Source of the DNA: Candidatus Rifleibacteriota bacterium
GTDB taxonomy: Bacteria > UBP17 > UBA6191 > JACPRK01
Assembly (NCBI GenBank): GCA_016213865.1
Contig: JACQZL010000015.1
Location: forward strand, 1-13,483
Direction of reading: 5' to 3'
DNA length: 13,483 nucleotides
In this document: piece after piece, positions 1 to 7,389 of the stretch
How positions within the stretch are numbered: position 1 is the first letter of the stretch
Layout of the letters: every line of letters starts with the position of its first letter
Translations under genes and position numbers: made by a program
Notes under the pieces: generated by a model
What the model saw: only the letters and a program-made list of their open reading frames with translations
The model's database searches: none
What the model was told of the DNA's origin: nothing

Positions 1-193
1 GAACCGCAAACCGGCGAGAAATCAGGCGCGGCCCTCTCCCTGTCTGCATCAGCGCTTTCCGCCGCTGACCCGACGGGTCTGCAAGCGGGGGGTGCGCGCG
101 CGGAAGGTGGGGATCCGCTCTGGCATGGGGAAGTGGAGCCGGCCACGGCGCTTGCGCTATTCCTGACCCGTTACCCCTTACCCCTGATCCTGT
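1..193. other. No convincing gene; upstream flank
   Basis: I see no supportable gene here. One forward frame stays open from base 1 to a TAA at 217-219, so it could be the last ~72 codons of a gene starting outside the window. Its third codon positions lack the strong G/C bias of the real genes, its product resembles nothing I know, and it runs through the TTGACA promoter element. The C-rich TTACCCC-type direct repetition near 170-187 looks intergenic. With the leader that follows, this makes about 330 bases without a confident gene. Confidence 0.5.
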
Positions 194-222
194 TTGACAG
201 CCCCCTCCACTTGGCTTAAGAT
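194..222 (+). promoter_or_regulatory. Sigma70-type promoter for the transaldolase gene
   Basis: A perfect -35 hexamer TTGACA (194-199) is followed after exactly 17 nt by TAAGAT (217-222), which matches TATAAT at four of six positions including the key T, A and final T. Transcription should start near 229, giving a leader of about 100 nt. The leader has a strong Shine-Dalgarno-like AGGAGGG at 247-253, about 80 nt ahead of the gene, but only a weak AAAGG (314-318) near the annotated start. Translation may therefore depend on leader folding or a short upstream reading frame (inference). Confidence 0.75.
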
Positions 223-332
223 ACGGGCCATCCGGCGGTGTCAGCCAGGAGGGCTCGTCGTGTCGTCGGATCTTTGCTGTTCCAACGGGCAAGCACTCCG
301 CAGGGGACGTGCGAAAGGTCGGTCGACTTTAG

Positions 333-1013
333 ATGAAGATCTATCTGGATACGGCGAACATCGAAGAGATCCGGGAGGCCGCCAGCTGGGGCATCCTGGC
401 GGGGGTGACGACCAATCCGACGCTGGTGGCGAAGGAAGGCCGCGAGTACAAGCAGGTGATCCAGGAGATCGCCAAGATCGTGTCAGGTCCGATCAGCGTC
501 GAGTGCGGCACGCTCGAGGCGTCCGAGATGATCGCCGAGGGGAAGATCCTGGCCAAGTACGCCAGGAACGCGGTGGTCAAGATCCCGATGGGGCGCGACG
601 GACTGAAGGCGACGCATGCGCTCTCCTCGGCGGGGATCCCCGTGAACATGACGCTGATCTTCTCGGCGAACCAGGCGTTGCTGGCCGCGCGGGCCGGTGC
701 GTCCTACATCAGCCCGTTCCTGGGGCGGCTCGACGACATCAGCGAGAACGGCGTGGCGCTGATCGAAGACATCATGGAAATTTTCGCCATGCATGATCTC
801 GATGCGGAGATCATCTCGGCCAGCATTCGAAATCCGGTTCATGTCGTCGACGTGGCCCGGGCGGGCTCGCACATCGCAACGGTGCCTTTCAAGGTGCTGC
901 AGCAGATGGTCGAGCATCCGCTGACGACGGCGGGCATCGAGAAGTTCCGTCAGGATTACGCGAAGATCCCGAAGCCTTCGGAGACGAAGTCGGCCCGCGG
1001 GAGCAAGCGCTGA
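333..1013 (+). CDS. tal: Transaldolase, short TalC/FSA-like type
   Basis: This cytoplasmic enzyme of the non-oxidative pentose phosphate pathway transfers a dihydroxyacetone unit between sedoheptulose 7-phosphate/glyceraldehyde 3-phosphate and erythrose 4-phosphate/fructose 6-phosphate. The 226 aa length suits the single-domain TIM-barrel subfamily (about 215-220 aa). Family signatures are the opening [13 protein letters not shown] with Asp6, GVTTNPTL at 24-31, the Schiff-base lysine in VVKIPM (Lys83), NMTLIFS followed by [14 protein letters not shown], and the late [15 protein letters not shown] 333 is the first start after an in-frame TAG at 330-332; no good Shine-Dalgarno precedes it. The last ~15 residues form a basic Ser/Lys tail beyond the usual end. 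The subfamily also contains fructose-6-phosphate aldolases, and sequence alone does not separate the two activities securely. It has its own promoter and no evident link to the downstream genes. Confidence 0.93.
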   Translation: MKIYLDTANIEEIREAASWGILAGVTTNPTLVAKEGREYKQVIQEIAKIVSGPISVECGTLEASEMIAEGKILAKYARNAVVKIPMGRDGLKATHALSSAGIPVNMTLIFSANQALLAARAGASYISPFLGRLDDISENGVALIEDIMEIFAMHDLDAEIISASIRNPVHVVDVARAGSHIATVPFKVLQQMVEHPLTTAGIEKFRQDYAKIPKPSETKSARGSKR

Positions 1014-1160
1014 AATCTAGTTCACCCCAAAAATGAACGAAACCGTGGAAATTTGTAGCAGGGGAACGCCCCCCAAGGGAGGCCCGACGACCAGAGAATC
1101 CGCTTTGTGTCTGGAGAATCGCCTAGTTTCGAGACCTTTCAAACGCAGCGGGAGAAAGCT

Positions 1161-1187
1161 GCAACCTTGTGGAACCGGCTTCGTAGT
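1161..1187 (+). promoter_or_regulatory. ECF-type promoter (copy 1), autoregulatory
   Basis: GCAACC (1161-1166), a 15 nt spacer, then CGTAGT (1182-1187). An AAC-centred -35 and a CGT-type -10 are typical of ECF sigma promoters, and ECF genes commonly drive themselves. The same pair recurs at 8032-8058 and 10609-10636. The -10 ends 52 nt before the sigma start codon. A small hairpin (GCAGC 1145-1149 with GCTGC 1158-1162) overlaps the left edge. The rest of the 225 nt gap after the transaldolase gene shows only short weak inverted repeats and no clear terminator. Confidence 0.72.
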
Positions 1188-1238
1188 ATCGGATGAAGTC
1201 GGGCAGCTTGATAGCCGTTAGAGGCACGAGAGGCCTTC

Positions 1239-1826
1239 GTGGACAACGAAGACTACAAACTCATCAAGCTCTGCCTGAAGGGCAAACGAGATGTCTTTGC
1301 CCAGTTGGTCGACAAGTACAACCGTCGGGTCTACAACATGGCGTATCGGCTGACGAGCAATCCCGAGAAGGCCAAGGACATTTGCCAGGACGCCTTCATC
1401 AAGATCTACAAGTCACTCGACCGCTACGACCCGAAGTACAAGTTCTCCAACTGGCTCCTCAAGACTGTGAGTAACCTCTGCATCGACTACCACCGGACGC
1501 GGGCTCAGAACACCGCCTCTCTCGAGGTCATCCTCGCGAGCGGTGCCGAGAGTTCCATCCTCGCTCACGCCACGTCGCCGAACACGATCGAGACGGAGCT
1601 GGAAGACCGGCTGGAAGCAGCGGAGTTGCAAGCAGTCATCCGTGAGGGAATCGAGTTGCTGCCCATCGATTACCGGGCCGTCGTGGTCCTGCGTCATGTC
1701 CAGAACCTGTCCTACAAAGAGATTTCGCAGATGCTGAATCTCCCGATGGGAACCATCAAGGCCAGGATTCACAGGGCCCGGAAGCTACTCAAGGGATATC
1801 TGGAAGGTCGATTGGTCGAGGTTTGA
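1239..1826 (+). CDS. ECF-family RNA polymerase sigma factor
   Basis: At 195 aa this is the standard size for an ECF (group 4) sigma factor, which directs RNA polymerase to a small regulon. Region 2 spans about residues 20-88, with the core-binding helix containing KAKDICQDAFIKIYKSL and the -10-contacting stretch around KFSNWLLKTVSNLCIDYHR. A variable linker follows (89-125). Region 4 (about 130-188) carries the -35-binding helix-turn-helix LSYKEISQMLNLPMGTIKAR and the trailing RIHRARKLLK. No extra C-terminal domain is present. The start is GTG 1239 with GAGAGG (1228-1233) five bases before it. The stop is followed after 15 nt by the anti-sigma gene, so the two are co-transcribed. The ECF-type promoter at 1161-1187 suggests autoregulation. 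I am confident of the family; the exact ECF group cannot be assigned by eye. Confidence 0.95.
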   Translation: MDNEDYKLIKLCLKGKRDVFAQLVDKYNRRVYNMAYRLTSNPEKAKDICQDAFIKIYKSLDRYDPKYKFSNWLLKTVSNLCIDYHRTRAQNTASLEVILASGAESSILAHATSPNTIETELEDRLEAAELQAVIREGIELLPIDYRAVVVLRHVQNLSYKEISQMLNLPMGTIKARIHRARKLLKGYLEGRLVEV

Positions 1827-1829
1827 GAC

Positions 1830-1839
1830 GAGGTGATCC
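1830..1839 (+). promoter_or_regulatory. Extended Shine-Dalgarno that fixes the anti-sigma start
   Basis: GAGGTGATCC is complementary over ten bases to the 3' end of bacterial 16S rRNA. Its GAGG core ends 8 nt before ATG 1842, the ideal spacing. The alternative GTG at 1833 lies inside this element and is therefore unlikely to be the start. Confidence 0.7.
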
Positions 1840-1841
1840 GC

Positions 1842-3203
1842 ATGCCGTCCTGCGAGAAGTACGAGGATCTGCTGCAGCAGTATCTTGACAAGGCTTTGGA
1901 TAGCGCCCAGACCGCTGTCCTGATGAGCCATATCGAGGTCTGCCATCGCTGCAGGTTGGATTACAAGCTCTACACCAAGGTCGTGCAGGGCCTGGAGCAG
2001 ATGGACGAACTGGCCTCGCCCAGCCGCATCACTGCGGACGTCATGGCTCAGCTCGACAGGGAGCCCGCGGGTTTCGCCCCGGCCTTCGCCGCGCGACGCG
2101 CTCCCTTCGGCCCGTGGCTCTGGGGGATGTCGACGGCGTTCGCGGCCGCTGTGGTCGCCGCCTTCCTCATCCTGCATCCGGCCGCTCCGGTCTCCCAGGT
2201 CGCCATGAATCCGAGCCTCGACGGCCCCACCTCCCCGGCCGTGGCCCCCGTCCAGACGCAGGATCCCCTCCTGTCGACCCGCATCTCCGGCCAGCGCATC
2301 CTGCTGGTCGCCTCCGGCGGCCAGGTCCAGGTCCAGCGCTCCAACACCTCCGGCTGGCAGATGGTCTCGGCCGCGACCGACGTGGCCTACGGCGACAAGA
2401 TCCGGACGATGCCCGAGGCCAGCGCCCGCATCGAATACACCCAGGACAAGACCACCCTCAAGCTGCGCCCCAACTCGCTGGTCCAGATCCTCACCAACGC
2501 CGTGCGGGTCTACCACGGAGACACCTGGATCCGCGTCGACAAGATCGGCAGCCACTTCCAGGCCGAGACCCCGAACGCCGTGGCCAGCGTGCGCGGCACC
2601 CGCTACTCCGCTGAAGTCCACTACCCGGCGCGCATCGCCCGTCTCTACGAGGGCGACCTCGACGAGAGCCGCGTGGTCCGACGGTTCGTCCAGGAATACA
2701 CGAAGAACCTGACCGAATCGAAGAACAACGGCCTCTTCCCGATGCTGGCCTACCCGATGCACGCCACCCCCGTCAGCCTCGCCGTCCAGGTCAACATGCT
2801 GCTCGATTCGCTCAACGTCGCCAGGGAATGCAAGACCAACGTCCAGGTCTTCCAGAGCAAGGTCGACGTCGCCAGCATCGACCCGGTCACCAACCAGGTC
2901 ACCGACCACACGATGGTTCACGCCGGCTACCAGACCAGCGTCAAGAACATCCAGCTGGCCAAGCTCGACACCATCGTCGAGGATGACTTCACCAAGTGGG
3001 GCCTGCCGGTCGACACCGCCCTGCTCGCCCAGGTCCGCCAGAACGCCTCGGCCGCCAGCCTCGGCACCTTCGGCGGCAGCCAGCCCACGGTCGCCTCGCC
3101 GGTCAGGCCGGTGGCCGCACCGCCGGCCTCCGGGACGATGACCATCGACGCCGGCATCGACCGCTCCAGCCCCGGCTACGACGGGGTCGAGAAACGGCAC
3201 TGA
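1842..3203 (+). CDS. Zinc-finger anti-sigma factor fused to a FecR-like sensor domain
   Basis: This is a predicted inner-membrane anti-sigma factor of 453 aa (from ATG 1842). Residues 1-50 form a ZAS domain with the ligand pattern Cys4, His30, Cys34, Cys37 (HIEVCHRC), which in this family clamps an ECF sigma factor, here presumably the one encoded 15 nt upstream. One membrane helix lies at about 92-113. A FecR-like domain follows outside the membrane: the hydrophobic strand RILLVASGGQVQVQ (152-165), GDKIRTMPEASARIEY, TLKLRPNSLVQIL, then ETPNAVASVRGTRYSAEV (242-259). The usual continuation, NVQVFQSKVDVA with AGYQTSVK, appears only at about 333-368, so roughly 70 residues containing LYEGDLDESRVVRRFVQEY are inserted within the fold. 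The C-terminal 60 residues are a Pro/Ala/Ser-rich tail. No TonB-dependent receptor is encoded nearby, so the classical Fec ligand route is not supported. The gene ends ahead of a terminator. Confidence 0.9.
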   Translation: MPSCEKYEDLLQQYLDKALDSAQTAVLMSHIEVCHRCRLDYKLYTKVVQGLEQMDELASPSRITADVMAQLDREPAGFAPAFAARRAPFGPWLWGMSTAFAAAVVAAFLILHPAAPVSQVAMNPSLDGPTSPAVAPVQTQDPLLSTRISGQRILLVASGGQVQVQRSNTSGWQMVSAATDVAYGDKIRTMPEASARIEYTQDKTTLKLRPNSLVQILTNAVRVYHGDTWIRVDKIGSHFQAETPNAVASVRGTRYSAEVHYPARIARLYEGDLDESRVVRRFVQEYTKNLTESKNNGLFPMLAYPMHATPVSLAVQVNMLLDSLNVARECKTNVQVFQSKVDVASIDPVTNQVTDHTMVHAGYQTSVKNIQLAKLDTIVEDDFTKWGLPVDTALLAQVRQNASAASLGTFGGSQPTVASPVRPVAAPPASGTMTIDAGIDRSSPGYDGVEKRH

Positions 3204-3263
3204 AAGACAGGCTGTAGACTGTAGGAACAGCAAGAGCCTCTCCGTACACGAATAGTGAAATCG

Positions 3264-3298
3264 CCGGGCGGCCCCAACGGGTCGCCCGGTTGTTTCTT
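3264..3298 (+). terminator. Rho-independent terminator of the sigma/anti-sigma operon
   Basis: An 11 bp GC-rich stem (CCGGGCGGCCC 3264-3274 with GGGTCGCCCGG 3279-3289, one G-U pair), a CAAC loop and a T-rich tail TTGTTTCTT (3290-3298). It lies 60 nt after the anti-sigma stop and before an independent promoter, so it separates the two transcription units. Confidence 0.9.
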
Positions 3299-3348
3299 GG
3301 GCGCCGTGGAGAGCGGTCGCATGTCCCCAGATCCCCCGGATCCCGGAA

Positions 3349-3377
3349 TTGACCTGGCCTGCCGCATCGGTTACGCT
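3349..3377 (+). promoter_or_regulatory. Sigma70-type promoter of the pilin operon, probably giving leaderless mRNA
   Basis: TTGACC (3349-3354), a 17 nt spacer and TACGCT (3372-3377, keeping T1, A2 and T6 of the consensus). A transcription start 6-7 bases beyond the -10 falls on or next to the GTG at 3383, which has no Shine-Dalgarno, so the message is probably leaderless. It does not resemble the ECF-type motif found at the other loci. Confidence 0.6.
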
Positions 3378-3382
3378 TAAAG

Positions 3383-6300
3383 GTGACATCCGTTCGCGCG
3401 CGAGGCACCTTCTTGCCACTTCATCGACGAGCCCATCCCGGTTCCGTGACGCTCATGGCGATCGTCGTCATGGTTGTCCTCGGCATCGTGGTTCTGTCGT
3501 ACCTCTGGATCGGCCAGTCGACGAAGAGGATGCTCTACCACACCTACTACAACGAGAAGGTGCTGGCGATCTTCGACGGTCTGGACGTGATCGCGCGTGG
3601 CGTGGTGCAGGCCGACAACCTGGACAGCCTGTTGAAGGTGCCGCCCGGGAAGACCGTGCCCCTCAAGGACAAGGTGATAGGCCGGATGAACGCCTTGGGG
3701 CTCCTGGGCGAGGGCTCCGGCGCGGGCGGAGGCAATCTGGCCCAGGAGTTCGAGGACAAGCTGCAGGTCGAGGCCAGCCTGAAATCCCTGCAGAAGATGC
3801 CGGACTTCGCGACCATCAAGCCCACGGGGCCCAAGGATGGCGCCACCGAGACTCCGCTGCCGGGGCTCGAGAAGGTCGGCAGTCCCGAGGTGACGGGCCG
3901 GGTGGCCATCCGCATCAAGCTCAACGACAACATCCGTCTCGAGAGCCGCTTCAAGGACGGCAAGGAAGAGAGCGTCTTCGAGATTCCCAAGCGGGACCTG
4001 ACGATGGAGTACGAGGTCAAGCGGGCCCGTATCGTGCCGCCGTACTTCCGCCACTTCTCGCTCTGGGTGCGCAACGGCATCACCGACGAAGAGAAGCCCG
4101 AGGACTACGACTCCAAGGGCAACTACAACTGGGCGCTCAATCCGCTGACCGGCAAGAGCGCCACCGGCGGCGTCCTCTTCGTGCGCAGCGGACCGGGCCA
4201 CTTCTTCGGGGCCAACGGCGACTTCAGCGGTTCCAGCCTCACGGGCAAGTTCGCCAGCGAGATCGGCTACATCTACCTGGGCGGCAAGGAGAAGGCGAAG
4301 GCCCATCTGAACCTGATGGCGGGCGACGTCGACCCGAGCGCCCCGTACTCCGAGACCTTCCACCTGTACCGGGGCGCCACGACCGACTTCTACAAGGTCT
4401 GGTCGACCGAATTCTCCAACTTCATCGAGAAGTCGGAACAGCAGAACCCCACGGAAAACCAGGCCCCGGCCAACCCGGGCACCGGCAACTGGCTGGCCCG
4501 GGGCGTCGAGTTCTTCGGCCGGATGGTCAAGAACGCCGTCGACTGGATCAAGGGCGCCGTGAGCCGGGCACTGGCGCTCGACGAACTGGAGCAGGGCGGG
4601 AAGAACCTGGCCGATTCCAACGCGTTGCCGCTCTACTACGTGGTGCGCAAGGACTACGGCTACGCGACCGAGTGGGGCGAGACGAGCTACCAGCGCTTCG
4701 GTTTCGCCCGGGGCGGAGGCCAGCAACAGAGTTCGCAGACGATCGTCAGCTCGAGCCTGCACCTCTTCGGCTCCAATAGCGACGGGGCAAACCTGAGCAT
4801 CCGGAATCCGCAGGACCCTGCCGGCGGCTACCTGGACGAGAAGTTCGCCAGTCCGACGGTTGTTCTCGGCAACGTTTACAGGCGATGCCTCTCGCTGTCG
4901 GGATACAAGCAGCGCCGCAAGGGAGACAAGGACAAGACCGAGGTCTCGAGCAGCGATCGCAAGTTCGAGGTCCAGGCCGGCCCGGTCGAGTTCTTCGACG
5001 GCTATTCCGACCTCATGAACCGCAGCCAGGATCCGACCCAGGACAAGGAGAAGCGACCCATCTGGGTATGGGACGCGCGGGTCCGCTGGAACATGGATCA
5101 GGCGACGGCCGTCGCCGGCGAGGGCAGCGGCACCTACCTTCCGCTCTCGGGCGCGGGCCTCTTCGGCCGCTTGATCCCGGGCCTGGCGAAGCTCTGGGAG
5201 AAGACGAAGATCGACCGAGCCAAGGCGCTCTTCGAGAAGACCGTGGCGCCTCCGGAAGAGACCGCCGACGCCTCCAAGGGCATCAACGCCGCCCACTACA
5301 GCGACACCGACGACAACTCGCCCGAGTTCGCCGTCGGCATCAGTCCGCTGTTCCAGTTGCTGGGCGATCGCGGCTTCTTCGACGCCGGAAAGCACGAGCC
5401 GAAGCCCGCCGACGGCTACCTCTTCTCGGGCGTGACCCCGTACTTCGAGGAACTTCTGCGCTGCTTCTCCTTCACGGTGTCGGGCCTGGGCAAGATCGAC
5501 GAGGCGATCTCGAAGATCCAGCCTGCGCCGGCCGGCAAGGTGGCTGAAGCCGTGCGGAAGGCGCTCGAGGGCGGCAAGACCCGCTGGACCAAGCTGGTCG
5601 ACGACGCCGAGCTTCGCAACACGCTCAAGGTGAAGGAGATCCGTCCGAACGACATCAAGGACGAGAAGATGCGCAAGTACTGGGAGCCCGGCACCGGCGG
5701 CTCGGCGCCGGCCCCCACCTTCTTCCCGTTCTCGCTGCCGGACGTCTGGGACAACCGGGCCCCCTGCGCGAGAGAGAACTTCCGCGACTTCTTCGAGAAG
5801 CGCTGGGTGGGCGACTGGCCCGTGCAGAAGGCCAACAACAAGGACGACTTCTTCAAGCTCTACTTCACGCCGCTGATGACCAACCCGGCGCGCGTCCTGC
5901 CCTACAACTACTCGCTGCGCTTCATCTGCACCGACCTGCGCGAGATCTTCTCCTACCCTGCCGAGAAGCGACGCAAGATGCTGATGGAAGAGTTCCCCCC
6001 CGAGGTCACCGACGGCATCGGCTACATCGAGCCCGACGTGAACAAGTATCTCGAACCGGAGCAGTACAACGAGCAGAACGACGTTCCGCTCAACGACGCG
6101 GTGCTGAGAAACGTCTTCGAGGCGAGGAAGAAGCAGAAGCGGCTGCAGAACGGCTACTACTTCATGGATGAGTACGCCGACACGCTGGCTTCGCCGACGC
6201 CGGCCGATCCCAAGACCGAGGATTGCTTCGCGAACCGCTCGTTCTGGTCCGACAAGAGCGGCAGCGGCTCCGAAGGCGGCGGAGTGATGACCTGGGAAGA

Positions 6301-6757
6301 GGCCTCCCAGCGCTTCCTCGTGCCCCAGCCCAACGGCAGCTACAACCTGTATCTGAACACGATCCTCGGCGTGGCCGACGGCGCCGTGAAGCTCCCGTCC
6401 GACGGCGAGATCAACGTCCAGGGCGGTGGGGCGCTCCTCGTGCCGGGCACCATCGAGATCACCAACGACTTCAAGGCCACGAGCCCCGTCTTCATCGTGG
6501 CCGACAAGATCATCATCGGCGGCAACTGCAAGGTGGTGCAGGCCGGCCTGGTGGCCCACAAGAGTCTCTCCCTGAGCGGCTCCCCGGCAGACACGCTCTA
6601 CCTCTACGGCAACATCGTGGCCGGCGATTGGGATCGTACCAGCTTCACCAAGGGCGGCAAGCGCGTGCTGGCCTACAATCCCCAGTTCAAGACCCTCGCT
6701 CAGTACGTCACCAACATCGAGCCGCGGATCCGCAAGTACTCCTCCGATAGCAACTGA
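3383..6757 (+). CDS. Giant PilX-like pseudopilin with C-terminal beta-solenoid-like region
   Basis: A 1124 aa predicted prepilin-peptidase substrate. Residues 1-20 form a basic leader ending RRAHPG, followed by SVTLMAIVVMVVLGIVVLSY (21-40), the hydrophobic helix that packs in pilus fibres. As in many PilX/GspK proteins, the Glu5 of ordinary pilins is absent (Met25). PilX is usually about 150-200 aa and GspK about 330, so this is exceptionally long. The middle (about 50-980) is a soluble mixed region rich in Lys, Asp, Trp and Tyr that I do not recognise. Residues about 987-1100 repeat short strand-turn units (GVADGAVKLPSDGEINVQGG, then VFIVADKIIIGGNCKVVQAG and HKSLSLSG), like the solenoid at the end of some PilX-family proteins. 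The GTG start fits the promoter spacing; a start further in would shorten or remove the leader. Its TGA overlaps the next ATG (TGATG). A pilus-tip or adhesin role is inference. Confidence 0.82.
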   Translation: MTSVRARGTFLPLHRRAHPGSVTLMAIVVMVVLGIVVLSYLWIGQSTKRMLYHTYYNEKVLAIFDGLDVIARGVVQADNLDSLLKVPPGKTVPLKDKVIGRMNALGLLGEGSGAGGGNLAQEFEDKLQVEASLKSLQKMPDFATIKPTGPKDGATETPLPGLEKVGSPEVTGRVAIRIKLNDNIRLESRFKDGKEESVFEIPKRDLTMEYEVKRARIVPPYFRHFSLWVRNGITDEEKPEDYDSKGNYNWALNPLTGKSATGGVLFVRSGPGHFFGANGDFSGSSLTGKFASEIGYIYLGGKEKAKAHLNLMAGDVDPSAPYSETFHLYRGATTDFYKVWSTEFSNFIEKSEQQNPTENQAPANPGTGNWLARGVEFFGRMVKNAVDWIKGAVSRALALDELEQGGKNLADSNALPLYYVVRKDYGYATEWGETSYQRFGFARGGGQQQSSQTIVSSSLHLFGSNSDGANLSIRNPQDPAGGYLDEKFASPTVVLGNVYRRCLSLSGYKQRRKGDKDKTEVSSSDRKFEVQAGPVEFFDGYSDLMNRSQDPTQDKEKRPIWVWDARVRWNMDQATAVAGEGSGTYLPLSGAGLFGRLIPGLAKLWEKTKIDRAKALFEKTVAPPEETADASKGINAAHYSDTDDNSPEFAVGISPLFQLLGDRGFFDAGKHEPKPADGYLFSGVTPYFEELLRCFSFTVSGLGKIDEAISKIQPAPAGKVAEAVRKALEGGKTRWTKLVDDAELRNTLKVKEIRPNDIKDEKMRKYWEPGTGGSAPAPTFFPFSLPDVWDNRAPCARENFRDFFEKRWVGDWPVQKANNKDDFFKLYFTPLMTNPARVLPYNYSLRFICTDLREIFSYPAEKRRKMLMEEFPPEVTDGIGYIEPDVNKYLEPEQYNEQNDVPLNDAVLRNVFEARKKQKRLQNGYYFMDEYADTLASPTPADPKTEDCFANRSFWSDKSGSGSEGGGVMTWEEASQRFLVPQPNGSYNLYLNTILGVADGAVKLPSDGEINVQGGGALLVPGTIEITNDFKATSPVFIVADKIIIGGNCKVVQAGLVAHKSLSLSGSPADTLYLYGNIVAGDWDRTSFTKGGKRVLAYNPQFKTLAQYVTNIEPRIRKYSSDSN

Positions 6758-7389
6758 TGTCCGTCCGGATCAGACAAGGTTTCAGCTTCATCGAGCTCTT
6801 CGTGGGCATCGTCATCCTGATGTGCGGGATCATCCCGATCTTCTGGGTGCTCTCGGGCAGCAACAAGGCCGCGAAACTCACCATCTCCCAGGTCCAGGCG
6901 ACCACCCACGCCACCAATCTGCTCGAGGCGGTCCGGGCCGCGGGCTACGACGCCGTCAGCCGTTTCCCGCCGGCGATGGTGCAACTCAAGGGCGGCACCG
7001 GCGTCTGGAAGCCGGTGGAGGACCCGAGCAGCCTGTCGTCATGGGTGTCGCTGCCGGCCGGTTCGCCGAACGAGCCGGCCAAGAAGGCTTTCGACTCCTT
7101 CCGGCAGGCCTTCTTCGCCGCCAAGGATCCGATCGTGCCCCCGATGGAAGAGCAGTTCGAGCGCTATCTGGCCATTCGCGGTGGGTCGGGAGGCTCCACC
7201 TCCGAGATGGAGGGGTCCGGCGGTGCGGCGCCCGTCCAGGACGACGGCATGATCGGCGTGGTCGTGCGGATCGAATGGACCGCCTCGGCCACCGGCGACA
7301 AGGAGGGCGAGCAGGTCCCGCAGGCGGTCGAACTGAGAACGGTGCTGGGCGATCCGTATCGGTTCCTCGGCGGTGGAGGCGCAAAGTGA
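6757..7389 (+). CDS. PilV-like minor type IV prepilin
   Basis: A 210 aa protein with the class-III signal MSVRIRQG, then FSFIELFVGIVILMCGIIPI: a basic leader, Gly8 before the cleavage point, Phe9 as mature residue +1, and the conserved Glu at +5 (Glu13). The hydrophobic helix runs to about residue 32. Prepilin peptidase is expected to cut after Gly8 and methylate Phe9, after which the protein enters a type IV pilus or type II secretion-like pseudopilus. The globular part contains a Gly/Ser/Glu-rich flexible stretch (about 142-162) and ends in GGGGAK. Its short leader and middle place in a PilX-PilV-PilW-like order suggest a PilV/GspI-type minor pilin. It starts on the last base of the preceding stop and overlaps the next gene by 4 nt, so translation is probably coupled. 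The pilin assignment is firm; the subtype is tentative. Confidence 0.85.
   Translation: MSVRIRQGFSFIELFVGIVILMCGIIPIFWVLSGSNKAAKLTISQVQATTHATNLLEAVRAAGYDAVSRFPPAMVQLKGGTGVWKPVEDPSSLSSWVSLPAGSPNEPAKKAFDSFRQAFFAAKDPIVPPMEEQFERYLAIRGGSGGSTSEMEGSGGAAPVQDDGMIGVVVRIEWTASATGDKEGEQVPQAVELRTVLGDPYRFLGGGGAK

Noticed and set aside
1014..1160. Possible riboswitch or small RNA in the gap after the transaldolase gene
   Set aside because: Several short inverted repeats exist (GGGG/CCCC, GCC/GGC, GTTCA/TGAAC), but no known riboswitch core or long stem could be recognised.
1033..1221. Open frame of 62 codons between the transaldolase and sigma genes
   Set aside because: Its start has no ribosome site, composition is not gene-like, and it overlaps the ECF-type promoter and leader; treated as chance.
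3224..3246. GGAACA followed by CGTA, resembling a fourth ECF-type promoter
   Set aside because: The spacing is 2 nt shorter than in the three good copies, CGTAGT is absent, and a strong terminator follows before the next gene.
3377..6559. Long minus-strand open frame (1060 codons) opposite the PilX-like gene
   Set aside because: The product is Arg/Leu/Val/Gly-rich low-complexity sequence, typical of the antisense shadow of a high-GC3 gene; the + strand frame has a promoter, prepilin leader and coupled downstream genes.
6822..7385. Upstream extension of the PilW/GspJ-like frame
   Set aside because: This stretch is the out-of-frame image of the PilV-like gene; GTG 7386 has a ribosome site and leaves exactly an 8-residue prepilin leader.
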